The notes: generated by a model from the letters alone, not told the origin. 64,000 nucleotides of DNA from SHVO01 sp041906145 (GCA_041906145.1 JAYRJU010000006.1:124001-188000), one strand, 5' to 3'. Numbered from the stretch's first letter, positions 25,879 through 34,942 are shown. Made by a program: numbers and translations.

Positions 25879-27072
25879 CTATTGGGCTTGCACGCGCGTG
25901 CGGTTACGCCGCTTCAGCCACCACATCGAAATCCCCGTGATGACAAATAGCAGAGGCAGGAAGCCGGAGAGGAACACCAAGGTCCACCAGATCCAGCCCA
26001 GCCCGTTCCCGGCGTGGAACTGACGCTGCCACACCAGCCACTTGTCCTTTGTCGAATAGTTGGACTGGGGATCGCGCAGCTCGATCACGCTTTGCTTCCA
26101 CTGGTCGAGGATAACCGTCGCTTGCGGCACGCCGTTGTAGTCGCCCGCGCGCGAGAACTGGATGCGGTACGGTTGATCGGGGCGCGGCGGAAAAGTGACG
26201 CTGCGCACGATGCCGCCCGGAACCACATCGAGGGCAAGTGAGACCGCCTCGTCGATGGCCATGGCCTCCTGGCCGTCCACCGGCACGACGTTGATCGGGC
26301 GCGGATTGCGCGCTTCGCGCACCACCTGGCCGGCGTCGACCATGGAATTGATGGTCGTCGGAAAACAGATATAGACGCCGGAGATGCTGACCAGCACGAA
26401 CACGACCCAGCCCCAGATCCCCACGGCGCCATGCATGTCGCGGTTGGTCTTGATGGCGCTCTTGCCGAATCTAAAGGTGAACGCCTGCTTGATCTGGCTC
26501 TTGCGGGGCCACCACATCACCATCCCGGAAATCCCCAGGAAGGTCATGAACACGCCGAGCCAACCGACGACCTGACGGCCGTAGAGGCTGCCCGGAAGAA
26601 GCAAGCGCCCATGGAGATCGTGCATCATGCGATCGAAGGACATGCTTTGCGGACGGCCTGGCGCCTGGGCCTGCTCGGTCGTGAGAGAGTCCGGATCGAC
26701 GGTCACGCGCACCTGGCCTGCGCCTGGCGGGCCCTGACGCGCTTCTTCACCATCGCGGCGCGGCGCCGTGAAGCGCACGGTTGCGGATGCGCCCGGTTTG
26801 GCCGGGGCATCGTAGCCGGCGAGGCTCACGCCTTCCGGCGCGGCGGTCTGGGCGGCCTGGATGATTTCGGCGATCGGCCGCTGCGGCGCCGAGGCCGCGT
26901 CGAAGCGTTCCGGTAAATGGTGGATCATCTGCACGCTGCCCGAGACGCCGAGCAGCACGAAGGGGATCGAGAAAATGACCCCCAACCAAAGGTGAATGGT
27001 CGCGAGCGTTTTCTTGATCGAAAAACTCGCGCCTGAAGAACGCGTCTGCGCCCCGGATGTGATTTCAGTCAT
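25879..27072 (-). CDS. PepSY-associated membrane protein (iron-linked)
   Basis: A 397-residue inner-membrane protein, start at the ATG at 27072 with AAGG upstream. Four transmembrane segments are visible, the first being IHLWLGVIFSIPFVLLGVSGSVQ and the last WWTLVFLSGFLPLLFVITG, with PepSY-type periplasmic parts between them. Histidines in several helices resemble those of ferric-reductase-like PepSY proteins. It lies about 200 bp downstream of a siderophore receptor gene on the same strand, so a role in iron release from siderophores is likely but inferred. Confidence 0.88.
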   Translation of the reverse strand: MTEITSGAQTRSSGASFSIKKTLATIHLWLGVIFSIPFVLLGVSGSVQMIHHLPERFDAASAPQRPIAEIIQAAQTAAPEGVSLAGYDAPAKPGASATVRFTAPRRDGEEARQGPPGAGQVRVTVDPDSLTTEQAQAPGRPQSMSFDRMMHDLHGRLLLPGSLYGRQVVGWLGVFMTFLGISGMVMWWPRKSQIKQAFTFRFGKSAIKTNRDMHGAVGIWGWVVFVLVSISGVYICFPTTINSMVDAGQVVREARNPRPINVVPVDGQEAMAIDEAVSLALDVVPGGIVRSVTFPPRPDQPYRIQFSRAGDYNGVPQATVILDQWKQSVIELRDPQSNYSTKDKWLVWQRQFHAGNGLGWIWWTLVFLSGFLPLLFVITGISMWWLKRRNRTRVQAQ

Positions 27073-27172
27073 GACCTTGCCACCGCCAAAAAAGACCGAT
27101 TGCGCCAAGAAGCATGATCCGCCTCCACGCGGGACATGCTTCGTTCAAATTCGTACCGCCGAGAGAAGGAAT

Positions 27173-27222
27173 GAACGGCGGAGCCCTCGTAAAGGGAGGC
27201 AAAACGAGAGGCTCCGCCGTTC
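27173..27222 (-). terminator. Large stem-loop between siderophore receptor and PepSY genes
   Basis: GAACGGCGGAGCC plus CTCGT pairs with ACGAG plus GGCTCCGCCGTTC (18 bp with one bulge, 13-nt loop). No T-run follows on the minus strand, so it may be a partial terminator or an mRNA-stabilising structure. Confidence 0.55.
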
Positions 27223-27273
27223 GTAGGCCGCGGTGGCGGTTGTGGAGCGCGGCCCGAAGTTTCTTGGATCTCC

Positions 27274-29559
27274 TTAGAAGCTGTAGTTCACCGCGAGCGT
27301 GACCTGACGCTTGTCGCCGGGCACGGTCCACGGGCTGGTCGCGTTGAATCGCACGCGCGTCAGATAAAGTTTATTGAACAGGTTGGTGGCATTGAGCTGG
27401 ACGCTCAGGTTTTCCGTTGGCGCGTAGCTCACCATTGCGCGGTGCGTCCAATAGCCTGGAGCGGTAACGAGCGGCGCGGCGCTCGTGACGTAAATCTTGC
27501 TCTGCTGCGTAAAGCCGTAACCGACCTGAATGTTGTATGGCAGCTGATATGTCGTCCAGAAGCTCATGGCATGTTTCGGGGTCTGCACCATCGGGTTGCC
27601 GGCCTGCGGATCAACGATACCGCGGGCGAGGTCGACGAGCGGTATGCTGCGGATCACCTTGCTATCGAGATAGGTGTAGTTGGCGAACACCAGCCATTCC
27701 GGCGTTATGGTTCCGGCGGCGCCAAGCGCGACGCCGTCCACACGCGCACTGCCGTCCACCTGCTGTTCGGGAATAGTGGTATCGGCCGACGTCACCCGGA
27801 AGTTGGTGCGTGCGTTGCGGAACACCGAGGCCGTCAGGGAGAGCTGGTCTTCCAGCAAGTTCCACTTGGCGCCAATTTCATAGCTCTTGGCGGTTTCAGG
27901 TTCGACGAAGCAATTTGCGACCGTACAGGCCCCGTTGACTGATGTTTTCGATGGCGTTTTGGAATTGCCGTACGCGATGTAGAGGCTGGCATCCGGGATC
28001 GGCTTGTAAACGAGGCCGGCACGATAGGAGAACAGGTCGTCACTATTCTTCAGAACAGGACCCTGCGAGGTAAACACGCCGGCCGCACTATAGGTGCCGA
28101 GAGTGTTTGTGCCTTCGTTGTGCTCAAGACGCACACCGCCGTTGAATTCAAATTGTTCGGAGAACTTGATCGCATCGAAAGCGTAGATCGCCTGGTTGTT
28201 GAGCGAGGCGTCGGTGGATCCAGACTGAATGAAGTTCACGGGGCCGGTGTAAACGTGATCCGGATTGGCGATGCTCATCGGCGGCAAGGTCACCGTTCCC
28301 CCGGTCGGGGTGCGCAGCGAGTTGCCGTTGGCGAGCGCATAGTCTTCCGTGGAGACGGACGCCCCGACGACCAGTGAATGGCTGATGCCCCCGGTCGAGA
28401 ACTGCATCGAAAAATCGGTCTGATTATAGAGCATCTGATTGCGGCCATCGCGGGTCGTCCCGCCGCGCGTCAGAAGCAGGAAGCTTGCGGGTGTGCAAGC
28501 CGCGCCGGTCGCGACATTCGTACCGTTGGCGAGACACCACGTGCCTTGCGGCTGATTGGCGATCGAGAGCTGGGTGACCTCCTGCCAACGCGTGAGATTG
28601 CGCACATGGAAGGTGTCGGAGAAGTCGTGCTCGACGATGGCCGTGGCGACGTCGAGATCGATCTCCTGCGTATCGACATTGCTGTAACCGTAGTAGTTCG
28701 ACGTATCGACGCCCGGCAGCAGGCCATTACTAAATACGTTCACGAAGTACGGAATGCCGTACTGGGGAATGTTGTTATCAACCTGATGCAGGTAGCTAAA
28801 GGTGAAGCGGGTCGGCGTCCCAAGACCGAAAGCGACCGATGGTGCGATACCCCAGCGCTTGTAATCTTCGACGTCGCGGCCCGGCACATCGTTTTTGTGG
28901 CCCATGGCGTTGATACGGATCGCGATGGAGTCGGAAATCTGTTGGTTGGAATCCACCGTGCCGCGGAAGTAATTCGCGGTGCCGACGCCGGCCGAGACAT
29001 CGGTGAAAGATTCCGCATGCGGGACTTTGGTCACGAGGTTGATGCTGCCGCCGACGCCGCCCGATCCGGAGTAGACCGAGTTCGCGCCGCTCACGACTTC
29101 GACCTGCTCCAGGTTGAAGATGTCGGAACGGCTGTACTGGCCGGTGTCGCGCACGCCATCGACCGTGATGTCATTGGTGGCGGTATAGCCGCGCAGGTTC
29201 ACGCTGTCGCCGTAGCCGCCGCCGCCCTCGCCGGCCCCGAAGGTGATGCCGGGAACGGTGGACAACACATCGCGCAAGCTTAGAAGGTTCTGATCCCTGA
29301 TCACTGCTTGCGGGATGACGGTAATGGTCTGGGGCGTGTCGAGGAGGGACGCCGTGTACTTCGGCGAGGCAGGCGTCTCGACTTTATATTCTTGCGGGGC
29401 CTCTTCCTCGACGCCGACAGCCGGAACGACCAGGGGCTGGGCGCTTTGCGCAAACGCAGACACGCTCAGTACACACGCGCCGGCGGTCGTGGTGAGCAGA
29501 ACGGCAAGTGTATGACGGCTCGCGATAGCGCAGGCCCCCGGAAGAATTCGCAACGTCAT
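27274..29559 (-). CDS. TonB-dependent siderophore receptor
   Basis: A 761-residue receptor, start at the ATG at 29559 behind GAGGGGA. After the signal peptide come the plug (TASLLDTPQTITVIPQAVI, LRDVLSTVPGITFGAGEGGG, VNLRGYTATNDITVDGVRD, VEVVSGANSVYSGSGGVGGS) typical of catecholate-type ferric siderophore receptors (Fiu/FhuE class), and a barrel ending KRQVTLAVNYSF. There is no STN domain. Fur-box-like sequence lies 30 nt upstream. With the PepSY gene downstream and tonB divergent, this is an iron-uptake unit. Confidence 0.94.
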   Translation of the reverse strand: MTLRILPGACAIASRHTLAVLLTTTAGACVLSVSAFAQSAQPLVVPAVGVEEEAPQEYKVETPASPKYTASLLDTPQTITVIPQAVIRDQNLLSLRDVLSTVPGITFGAGEGGGGYGDSVNLRGYTATNDITVDGVRDTGQYSRSDIFNLEQVEVVSGANSVYSGSGGVGGSINLVTKVPHAESFTDVSAGVGTANYFRGTVDSNQQISDSIAIRINAMGHKNDVPGRDVEDYKRWGIAPSVAFGLGTPTRFTFSYLHQVDNNIPQYGIPYFVNVFSNGLLPGVDTSNYYGYSNVDTQEIDLDVATAIVEHDFSDTFHVRNLTRWQEVTQLSIANQPQGTWCLANGTNVATGAACTPASFLLLTRGGTTRDGRNQMLYNQTDFSMQFSTGGISHSLVVGASVSTEDYALANGNSLRTPTGGTVTLPPMSIANPDHVYTGPVNFIQSGSTDASLNNQAIYAFDAIKFSEQFEFNGGVRLEHNEGTNTLGTYSAAGVFTSQGPVLKNSDDLFSYRAGLVYKPIPDASLYIAYGNSKTPSKTSVNGACTVANCFVEPETAKSYEIGAKWNLLEDQLSLTASVFRNARTNFRVTSADTTIPEQQVDGSARVDGVALGAAGTITPEWLVFANYTYLDSKVIRSIPLVDLARGIVDPQAGNPMVQTPKHAMSFWTTYQLPYNIQVGYGFTQQSKIYVTSAAPLVTAPGYWTHRAMVSYAPTENLSVQLNATNLFNKLYLTRVRFNATSPWTVPGDKRQVTLAVNYSF

Positions 29560-29588
29560 GGAAACAAGTCCCCTCAAAACAACTAAAT

Positions 29589-29607
29589 AATAATGCGTAT
29601 CAGTCGT
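29589..29607. promoter_or_regulatory. Fur-box-like site upstream of the siderophore receptor
   Basis: The minus strand reads ACGACTGATACGCATTATT, matching the 19-bp Fur consensus at about 12 positions, including TGATAnnCATTAT. It lies 30 nt upstream of the receptor ATG. Confidence 0.5.
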
Positions 29608-29748
29608 GATGCGAGTGACTATTAATTGCGATTTTGTGTAATCGCAAGAGGAAATTTGCGGCAAGACGAAGTGGGATATGAGTCATAAGATATTGATTTT
29701 ATGAAAATATTTTCCGGAATCGCCTAGCGGCTCATAAATATCACAGGT

Positions 29749-29767
29749 GACAGTGATTCTCAATTGC
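29749..29767. promoter_or_regulatory. Fur-box-like site upstream of tonB
   Basis: The minus strand reads GCAATTGAGAATCACTGTC, matching the 19-bp Fur consensus at about 13 positions (GAnAATCA core). It sits 62 bp before the tonB ATG, in the AT-rich divergent spacer. Confidence 0.55.
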
Positions 29768-29829
29768 ATTACTAATGATTCGCGTTTGCGACACCTACCC
29801 CGTTTAATCAATGGTTTCGTTTTCCCGCG

Positions 29830-30615
29830 ATGAACAGCCTGACGACCCTTCAGCTTGTGGACACGCCGCTCGCCTCTGCGGGCGCCGCCCTTCCGCCCCC
29901 TTCCCTGAAGGATTTCGCGCGTTCATCACGGCCCGATCCCTTGTCCAAGGGGCAACGCGTCATCGGCGGCGCGGTCGCTCTCACCATCCAGGCGCTTTTC
30001 ATTCTCGGGGTCGCCTACGGCACCATGCGCGAGATCGCGCCGCAAATTGAGAACCTCACGATCGTCAATGTGCTGGAAGAGACGCCGCTGATCGAAGAAC
30101 CGCCGCCGCCCCCGCCGCCTCCGATGATGCAGACGCCGGTTCTGACAATGCAGATGCCCGAGATCAGCATCACGCCGCCCGAACCGCCCAAGAACGCGCC
30201 GGCCGCCACGGTCTCGGACATGCCGGCACCGCCGCCGCAACGCGTCGATGACGGCGAAAGCATGCGCCAGATCGCAGACTTTCAACGCGCGCTGCAGCGT
30301 CACCTTTTGCGTCAACTGATGTACCCCGCACAGGCGCGCGCACGCAGAGAAGAAGGCGTCGTTTATGTGCGCGTTGCCATGAGCCGCGCGGGCCAAGTCA
30401 TTTCGGCGAAGATCCAGGATGCTTCGGACTTTCCGCAACTCAACGCCGAAGCCATCGCCGTCATCCAGCGCGCGCAGCCCTTGCCACTGCCGCCGCCAGC
30501 GGTCATAGGCGATCCGGTGGATCTGATTATTCCAGTGACGTTCAATTTACGCGGCGGACGGGGAAGCCGCAGCGGCGGGCGCGGCGGTGATCATCACCGC
30601 AGCGACCACGAATAG
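29830..30615 (+). CDS. tonB: Energy transducer TonB
   Basis: A 261-residue TonB: a short cytoplasmic part, one membrane helix (VIGGAVALTIQALFILGVAYG, about residues 44-64), a proline-rich spacer (EEPPPPPPPPMM) and a C-terminal TonB domain (LMYPAQARARREEGVVYVRVAMSRAGQVISAKI...DFPQLNAEAI). It couples the proton gradient to receptors such as the neighbouring siderophore receptor. The tail after the domain is Gly/Arg/His-rich (RGGRGSRSGGRGGDHH), which is unusual. No exbB or exbD is in the window. Confidence 0.93.
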   Translation: MNSLTTLQLVDTPLASAGAALPPPSLKDFARSSRPDPLSKGQRVIGGAVALTIQALFILGVAYGTMREIAPQIENLTIVNVLEETPLIEEPPPPPPPPMMQTPVLTMQMPEISITPPEPPKNAPAATVSDMPAPPPQRVDDGESMRQIADFQRALQRHLLRQLMYPAQARARREEGVVYVRVAMSRAGQVISAKIQDASDFPQLNAEAIAVIQRAQPLPLPPPAVIGDPVDLIIPVTFNLRGGRGSRSGGRGGDHHRSDHE

Positions 30616-30618
30616 CCG

Positions 30619-31446
30619 CTATTGCGGCGTCTTATCCCACTCGCCGACCCAGACTTCCTGTCCGGCGGCGGCGCTATTCAAGCGCGCCAGTAATTGCGCT
30701 TTGAGCTCCGTTCCGCTCTTCAATAAAAGCTGACCTGACTTATCGAGCAGATCCCGCGCGAGGATCGCGCCGGGCTGCACTTCCTGCAATCGGCAAGCGC
30801 GCACATTCTTAAGCTCGGTATCGCGGAAATATTTCGCGGCATTGGCGGAAGCAAGCCCGCCGTGCGAGGCGCGCGGCTGCGCGGGCGCGGTTTCACCCAC
30901 CATTTCACCGGGACGAATGACGCGCGCGGGCCCACCGATGCCTTTCGGCTTCTCGGGATCGACGGCGGACGGCGTTACGGCCGGCACAGCGGCATAAACG
31001 CCCGGTTCCTGAAGAGTCCAGGTGCGGTGAATCGCCGCGTCGATGGTCTTCACAAGCTTTTCAATCGAGAGAGGCGCAACGGCGAAGCCGTTCACGTCGA
31101 GTTTCTTCGCCGCCATCACCGCCGCGGAATCCGGCTTGCCCGTCAGGATGATCACCGGCGTGCGCGGCGGCGTCTTCGGCAGCGCCTTGGTGCGGATCTT
31201 GCGCAGTAGCTCAAGCCCGCCTTCGGGCGCCATGTCCCACTCGACGATCACGCAGTCGATGGCCTGGCCCAGCCGATTAAGAAGCTGAATCGCCGTGTCG
31301 ACGCTTGCGGCGTGTTTGACGTTCTTCGCCTTGCCGCGCATGACCGCCGTCTGCGCCATGTCCCGGTAGAACGGTTTGTCGTCCACCACGAGGAAGACGG
31401 TCTTGGAGAAGTCGATATCGTGCTGCAACGGTGCGCCGACGGACAT
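30619..31446 (-). CDS. Response-regulator-like protein with a degenerate receiver domain
   Basis: A 275-residue protein from the ATG at 31446. Residues 15-135 form a receiver fold: the acidic pair D22-D23 (FLVVDDKP) and T102 (VIILTGKPD) are present. The phospho-acceptor position reads VIVEWDMAP, giving E69 instead of Asp, and the conserved Lys of the KP motif is replaced (GFAVAPLS, A124). It therefore probably does not undergo normal phosphorylation, or is locked in one state. The C-terminal 60 residues (RLQEVQPGAILARDLLDKSGQLLLKSGTEL) resemble the small domain often found before HD-GYP domains, but no HD-GYP is present. Output unknown. Confidence 0.8.
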   Translation of the reverse strand: MSVGAPLQHDIDFSKTVFLVVDDKPFYRDMAQTAVMRGKAKNVKHAASVDTAIQLLNRLGQAIDCVIVEWDMAPEGGLELLRKIRTKALPKTPPRTPVIILTGKPDSAAVMAAKKLDVNGFAVAPLSIEKLVKTIDAAIHRTWTLQEPGVYAAVPAVTPSAVDPEKPKGIGGPARVIRPGEMVGETAPAQPRASHGGLASANAAKYFRDTELKNVRACRLQEVQPGAILARDLLDKSGQLLLKSGTELKAQLLARLNSAAAGQEVWVGEWDKTPQ

Positions 31447-31574
31447 GGTATCAACCTGTAATTTATATAAATATACACAACAAACCCTAGAGTAGCACAG
31501 CGAAAGGTTGCGGGTCCAAAGAGTAACGCAACGACTGCGCCAAGGTTGCCGTATTGGCTGTATGTTTGAGGACG

Positions 31575-32150
31575 ATGTCATTGACGCCCCTAAAATCGCT
31601 CATCCGCACCCTGAAAGACCGTCGCATCCGGCGTCTGCCGTCGCGCATCTTCCTGGAAACCGTGGTCATCCCCGCGCTGGCGAAGGCGGGGCGGCGGCGC
31701 ATGCTGTTTGTGGGCACGCGTTCCTACAATCAGCCCGCCTATGAACGATGCACGCGCGAAGGAATTGTCGTGTGGAGCATTGACATGGACGCGAGCGCCT
31801 CCGCCCACGGCGCGCCGGACGGACATTTCGTCGGCAACATCTGCGATATCGAGAAGCTCGCAGGGGGCCAGAGCTTCGACGTCATCATGTTTAACGGGGT
31901 CCTCGGGTGGGGCCTCAACACTGCGTCGGAAGCGTTGATGGCGGTAAAAGCCATGAAAAATGTCGTTGCGCCTGGGGGCCTGCTGTTCGTCGGATGGAAT
32001 CCGGGACTTACCGATGGTTCCGAGATCGCGATCTTGCGTCCGCTTCTCGTGCCCACGTCCGCCGGCGCGATCCCAGAGGAGATCGAGTTCCCGCCGCGCG
32101 GCGCCGCGCAGCGCTATCCCCACCGCTACGAACTGTTCAGCTTCGTCTAA
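31575..32150 (+). CDS. SAM-dependent methyltransferase-like protein
   Basis: A 191-residue protein from the ATG at 31575 (GAGGAC upstream). It has a partial class I methyltransferase fold: RMLFVGTRSYNQPAYERC in place of the usual Gly-rich motif I, an acidic motif II (VVWSIDMDASA), FDVIMFNGVLGWGLNT and VVAPGGLLFVGWNPG. Motif I is degenerate (V-G-T-R-S). Its stop overlaps the next gene's start (TAATG), so it is translationally coupled to the GINT1-like gene and probably acts in the same glycan or lipid pathway. Confidence 0.7.
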   Translation: MSLTPLKSLIRTLKDRRIRRLPSRIFLETVVIPALAKAGRRRMLFVGTRSYNQPAYERCTREGIVVWSIDMDASASAHGAPDGHFVGNICDIEKLAGGQSFDVIMFNGVLGWGLNTASEALMAVKAMKNVVAPGGLLFVGWNPGLTDGSEIAILRPLLVPTSAGAIPEEIEFPPRGAAQRYPHRYELFSFV

Positions 32151-33028
32151 TGCCGCTCAAAAAAGACATCTGGCGTATCGGCGCGGTGCGCGCGCCGGCC
32201 GCCGAGATCCTGCGGCGGGGCTTTCACGGACATGACGTGACGTGGTTGTGCGACATGCCGCCGCTCACTTTCCTTGCCGATCCCTTTGGCGTGTGGCGCG
32301 GCGAGCGGCTGTACGTGCTCGCTGAGGCCTACGATTACCGCGACCGCCATGGTTTTATCGAAGCCCTCACATTCGATGCCTCGCTGCGGCTGATCGAGCG
32401 GCGCGAAGCGCTGCGCGAGCCATGGCATCTGTCATATCCCTTCATCGTGGAGACGGACGGCGAGACTTATATGATGCCGGAGGGGTTCCGCTCGGGCTGC
32501 GTTTCCTTATACCGCGCGGTGGAATTTCCTCATCGTTGGAAATTGGTGCGGCGAATCACGCTCGACGAGGCGCCGATCGATGCGACGCCCGTCTTCCATA
32601 ACGGGATGTGGTGGATGTTCTATACGCCCGCGACCACACGAGAAGCTAAGGTCAGCGCGCTGCACGTCGCCTTCGCGCCCCATCTGGAGGGGCCATGGAC
32701 CCCGCATCCGAAGAACCCGGTGCGGTTCGATCCTTCAAGCAGCCGGCCCGGCGGCACGCCGGTCGTGATTGACGGCGCGCTCGTCATCCCGATGCAAGAT
32801 TGCCGCGTCACATACGGCGGCGCCATTCGGCCGCTGACGGTCACGCGCTTGACCACAACGGATTTCGACGCCGCAGCGGGAGGTGTCCTGACGGCACCGG
32901 ATGCTGATGGATTTCACACCGTCGCAGGCGCCGGCGCACTGACCCTGATCGACACCAAGCGCTTCCATCTGTCGCCGCGGTCGCTGGCGCTAGACGTACG
33001 CCACGTTTTCCGCAAAGCGTTCCGGTAG
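32150..33028 (+). CDS. GINT1-like beta-propeller protein (glucosamine inositolphosphorylceramide transferase N-domain type)
   Basis: A 292-residue protein resembling the five-bladed-propeller domain found at the N-terminus of plant GINT1 and in bacterial glycan loci: FLADPFGVWRGERLYVLAEAYDYRDRHGFIEAL, REPWHLSYPFIVETDGETYMMPEGF, SLYRAVEFPHRWKLV and GMWWMFYTPATT. It starts at the ATG overlapping the methyltransferase stop. Its 3' end overlaps the convergent glycosyltransferase gene by 39 bp. A role in sugar transfer or binding for surface glycans is inferred. Confidence 0.75.
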   Translation: MPLKKDIWRIGAVRAPAAEILRRGFHGHDVTWLCDMPPLTFLADPFGVWRGERLYVLAEAYDYRDRHGFIEALTFDASLRLIERREALREPWHLSYPFIVETDGETYMMPEGFRSGCVSLYRAVEFPHRWKLVRRITLDEAPIDATPVFHNGMWWMFYTPATTREAKVSALHVAFAPHLEGPWTPHPKNPVRFDPSSSRPGGTPVVIDGALVIPMQDCRVTYGGAIRPLTVTRLTTTDFDAAAGGVLTAPDADGFHTVAGAGALTLIDTKRFHLSPRSLALDVRHVFRKAFR

Positions 33029-34147
33029 AACCGCGTCAGAATGACGAGCGCGGTGGACGCGATCGAACATGTCGAGATGCGCGTCCGCGATGGGGCCGAT
33101 CCGATACGCTTCCACCGCTTGCGCGAGGATACGGGGATCGGGGGCCGCGCCGGCCACCGCGCGGTCGAGGGCGGCGGACATCATTGCGTGATCGCCGATA
33201 GGAGTGACGTGACAGCCCGGCAGTCCGATGAGGAGGTCGTTGATCGCAGGGGTGCAATCCGTGCTAACCACCGGGCGTCCCGTCGCAAGAGCTTCGACGA
33301 GCACGGCGCCGAAACCCTCGTAGTACGAAGACATGAGAAGAAGCCGCGCCTTGGCCAGCCAAGGCGAAATATCGCGCACATAGCCCGCGAATTCGACGCG
33401 GTCGGCGACGCCGAGACTCGCGGCAAGAAGCGTCAGGCTTTCCAGTTGGGGACCGTCGCCGAGGAACACGAGGCGCGCCGTGCGATCCTGCATACGCGCG
33501 AGCGCGCGAATAGCGACGTCGAAACCTTTCTCCTTCACGAGACGGCCGGCAGCCACGATGACGTTGCCCGACGCACGCGTCAGCGCGCGCGCATGGTCGG
33601 CGCCGTCGAGAACCGGCAGGCGGATGTACTGTGTAATTTTGCGGCCGAGAACCTTGTCGGCTTGCGGCACCGTCGCAGGTGAAAGCGCGATGGCCGCGTC
33701 GATTCCGCGCAGGCGGCGGCGCGTTATGATGTTGTAACCGAACTGTTCAACCGCTCCCCGCCCGTGGCGGTACAGCGGCGTCGAGATTTGCGTGACGATG
33801 CCGGGGGCTTCGTCCGGCCGCATGCCGGCGAGTTCGCTCAGCACAGGCCAATGATAGTTGCCCGGGCAAAAAAGCACATCGACCGGACGGGTGTGAAGAA
33901 AGCCGCGCAGGGCCTTGCCGAAACGGCGGCGCGAGCCCGCGGCGCGCGGGATCGCAGGCGCGCACTCCACGACGTCCACATTTTGTCCGATGAGGTTCAC
34001 CAGCGGGCCCTTGAGGGCGCCGCAGAAGGCGACGACTTTACGGCCCGAATCCGCCCATTGATTCATCAGGCGAATGGCGATCCGCTCGGATCCCCCGAGC
34101 GGGAAATCGTGAAAAATAACGCCGATTTGGCGGGCGGTGTGATGCAT
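32990..34147 (-). CDS. Glycosyltransferase family 4 protein
   Basis: A 385-residue GT-B glycosyltransferase, start at the ATG at 34147 behind GGGGGAA (an in-frame TTG lies four codons upstream). The N-terminal domain opens with GVIFHDFPLGGSERIAIRLM. The C-terminal nucleotide-sugar domain has VAAGRLVKEKGFDVAIRAL, LGDGPQLESL and SSYYEGFGAVLVEALATGRPVV (the E-x7-E-like motif). It probably adds a sugar to a surface polysaccharide or lipid. It overlaps the 3' end of the convergent GINT1-like gene. Confidence 0.9.
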   Translation of the reverse strand: MHHTARQIGVIFHDFPLGGSERIAIRLMNQWADSGRKVVAFCGALKGPLVNLIGQNVDVVECAPAIPRAAGSRRRFGKALRGFLHTRPVDVLFCPGNYHWPVLSELAGMRPDEAPGIVTQISTPLYRHGRGAVEQFGYNIITRRRLRGIDAAIALSPATVPQADKVLGRKITQYIRLPVLDGADHARALTRASGNVIVAAGRLVKEKGFDVAIRALARMQDRTARLVFLGDGPQLESLTLLAASLGVADRVEFAGYVRDISPWLAKARLLLMSSYYEGFGAVLVEALATGRPVVSTDCTPAINDLLIGLPGCHVTPIGDHAMMSAALDRAVAGAAPDPRILAQAVEAYRIGPIADAHLDMFDRVHRARHSDAVLPERFAENVAYV

Positions 34148-34360
34148 CAATTCCCCCAACTTCCCACCCCCGTGCCGGTTGTTCCGATCTTTGAAGCAGG
34201 CCTTTCCTCAAAGGCGCGCCATGCGGGTGTTCATATGGGAGATGCCGCCACGAACGGTTGCCCCTACCGCGGGCTCGTCAGCCATTGGTTTGGGCGAGGA
34301 AACGCGATAAATCAGAGACTTCGTGGTTGGGGTACGTCCTGATGGGCGAGAGTTTGTAAC

Positions 34361-34903
34361 GTGACCGAGGCTGTCCTCGGCCTCTTGATGACCGAGTATC
34401 TCGCGATGCGCGAGGTGCTTCTGCGCTTCCTGACGGCCCGATTAGGGGACGCGGCGGCGGCGGACGACATTTATCAAGAGCTGTTCGTGCGTCTGAAGGG
34501 CGGCGCCCTGCCCGCCGACCTGACCAATCCCGGCGGTTACCTGTTCAGGATGGCCTACAACCTCGCCAACGAGTTCTCGCGGGCGCGGCGCCGACAAGAC
34601 GCGCGCGATGCGCATTGGACGGAAACGACCACCCATAAGGTCGGGGCCGACACGATCGCCGATGCGACCGCCGCCGACGATGCGCTGGCGTCGAAAGAAA
34701 GATTAACGGCGGTGATGAAGGCGCTGGATGGCCTCCCGGCAAAAAGCCGGCAGGTGTTCGTGATGTGCCGGGTTCGGGGGTTAAGTCACCGGGATATCGC
34801 CGATGTGATGGGTATTTCGACCAAGACAGTGGAAAAGCACATGACTGCGGCCTTGAAACACCTCACTTTATTTCTGCGGTCCACAGAGGGGGAGCGGCAT
34901 TAG
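34361..34903 (+). CDS. ECF sigma factor (FecI-like), second signalling set
   Basis: A 180-residue ECF sigma factor. The GTG at 34361 has a nearby GAGAG; the ATG at 34388 is an alternative. Region 2 is in AADDIYQELFVRLKGGALPADLTNPGGYLFRMAYNL and region 4 in LSHRDIADVMGISTKTVEKHMTAAL. FecR and an STN-domain receptor follow on the same strand, forming a complete three-gene signalling operon. Confidence 0.92.
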   Translation: MTEAVLGLLMTEYLAMREVLLRFLTARLGDAAAADDIYQELFVRLKGGALPADLTNPGGYLFRMAYNLANEFSRARRRQDARDAHWTETTTHKVGADTIADATAADDALASKERLTAVMKALDGLPAKSRQVFVMCRVRGLSHRDIADVMGISTKTVEKHMTAALKHLTLFLRSTEGERH

Positions 34904-34942
34904 CCGCGGCATCTGCAAGATGAGTACCTTAAAAGGTGGATT

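Noticed and set aside
31907..32149. Long N-terminal extension of the GINT1-like protein
   Set aside because: It overlaps the methyltransferase gene in another frame; the TAATG start at 32150 gives the conserved N-terminus.
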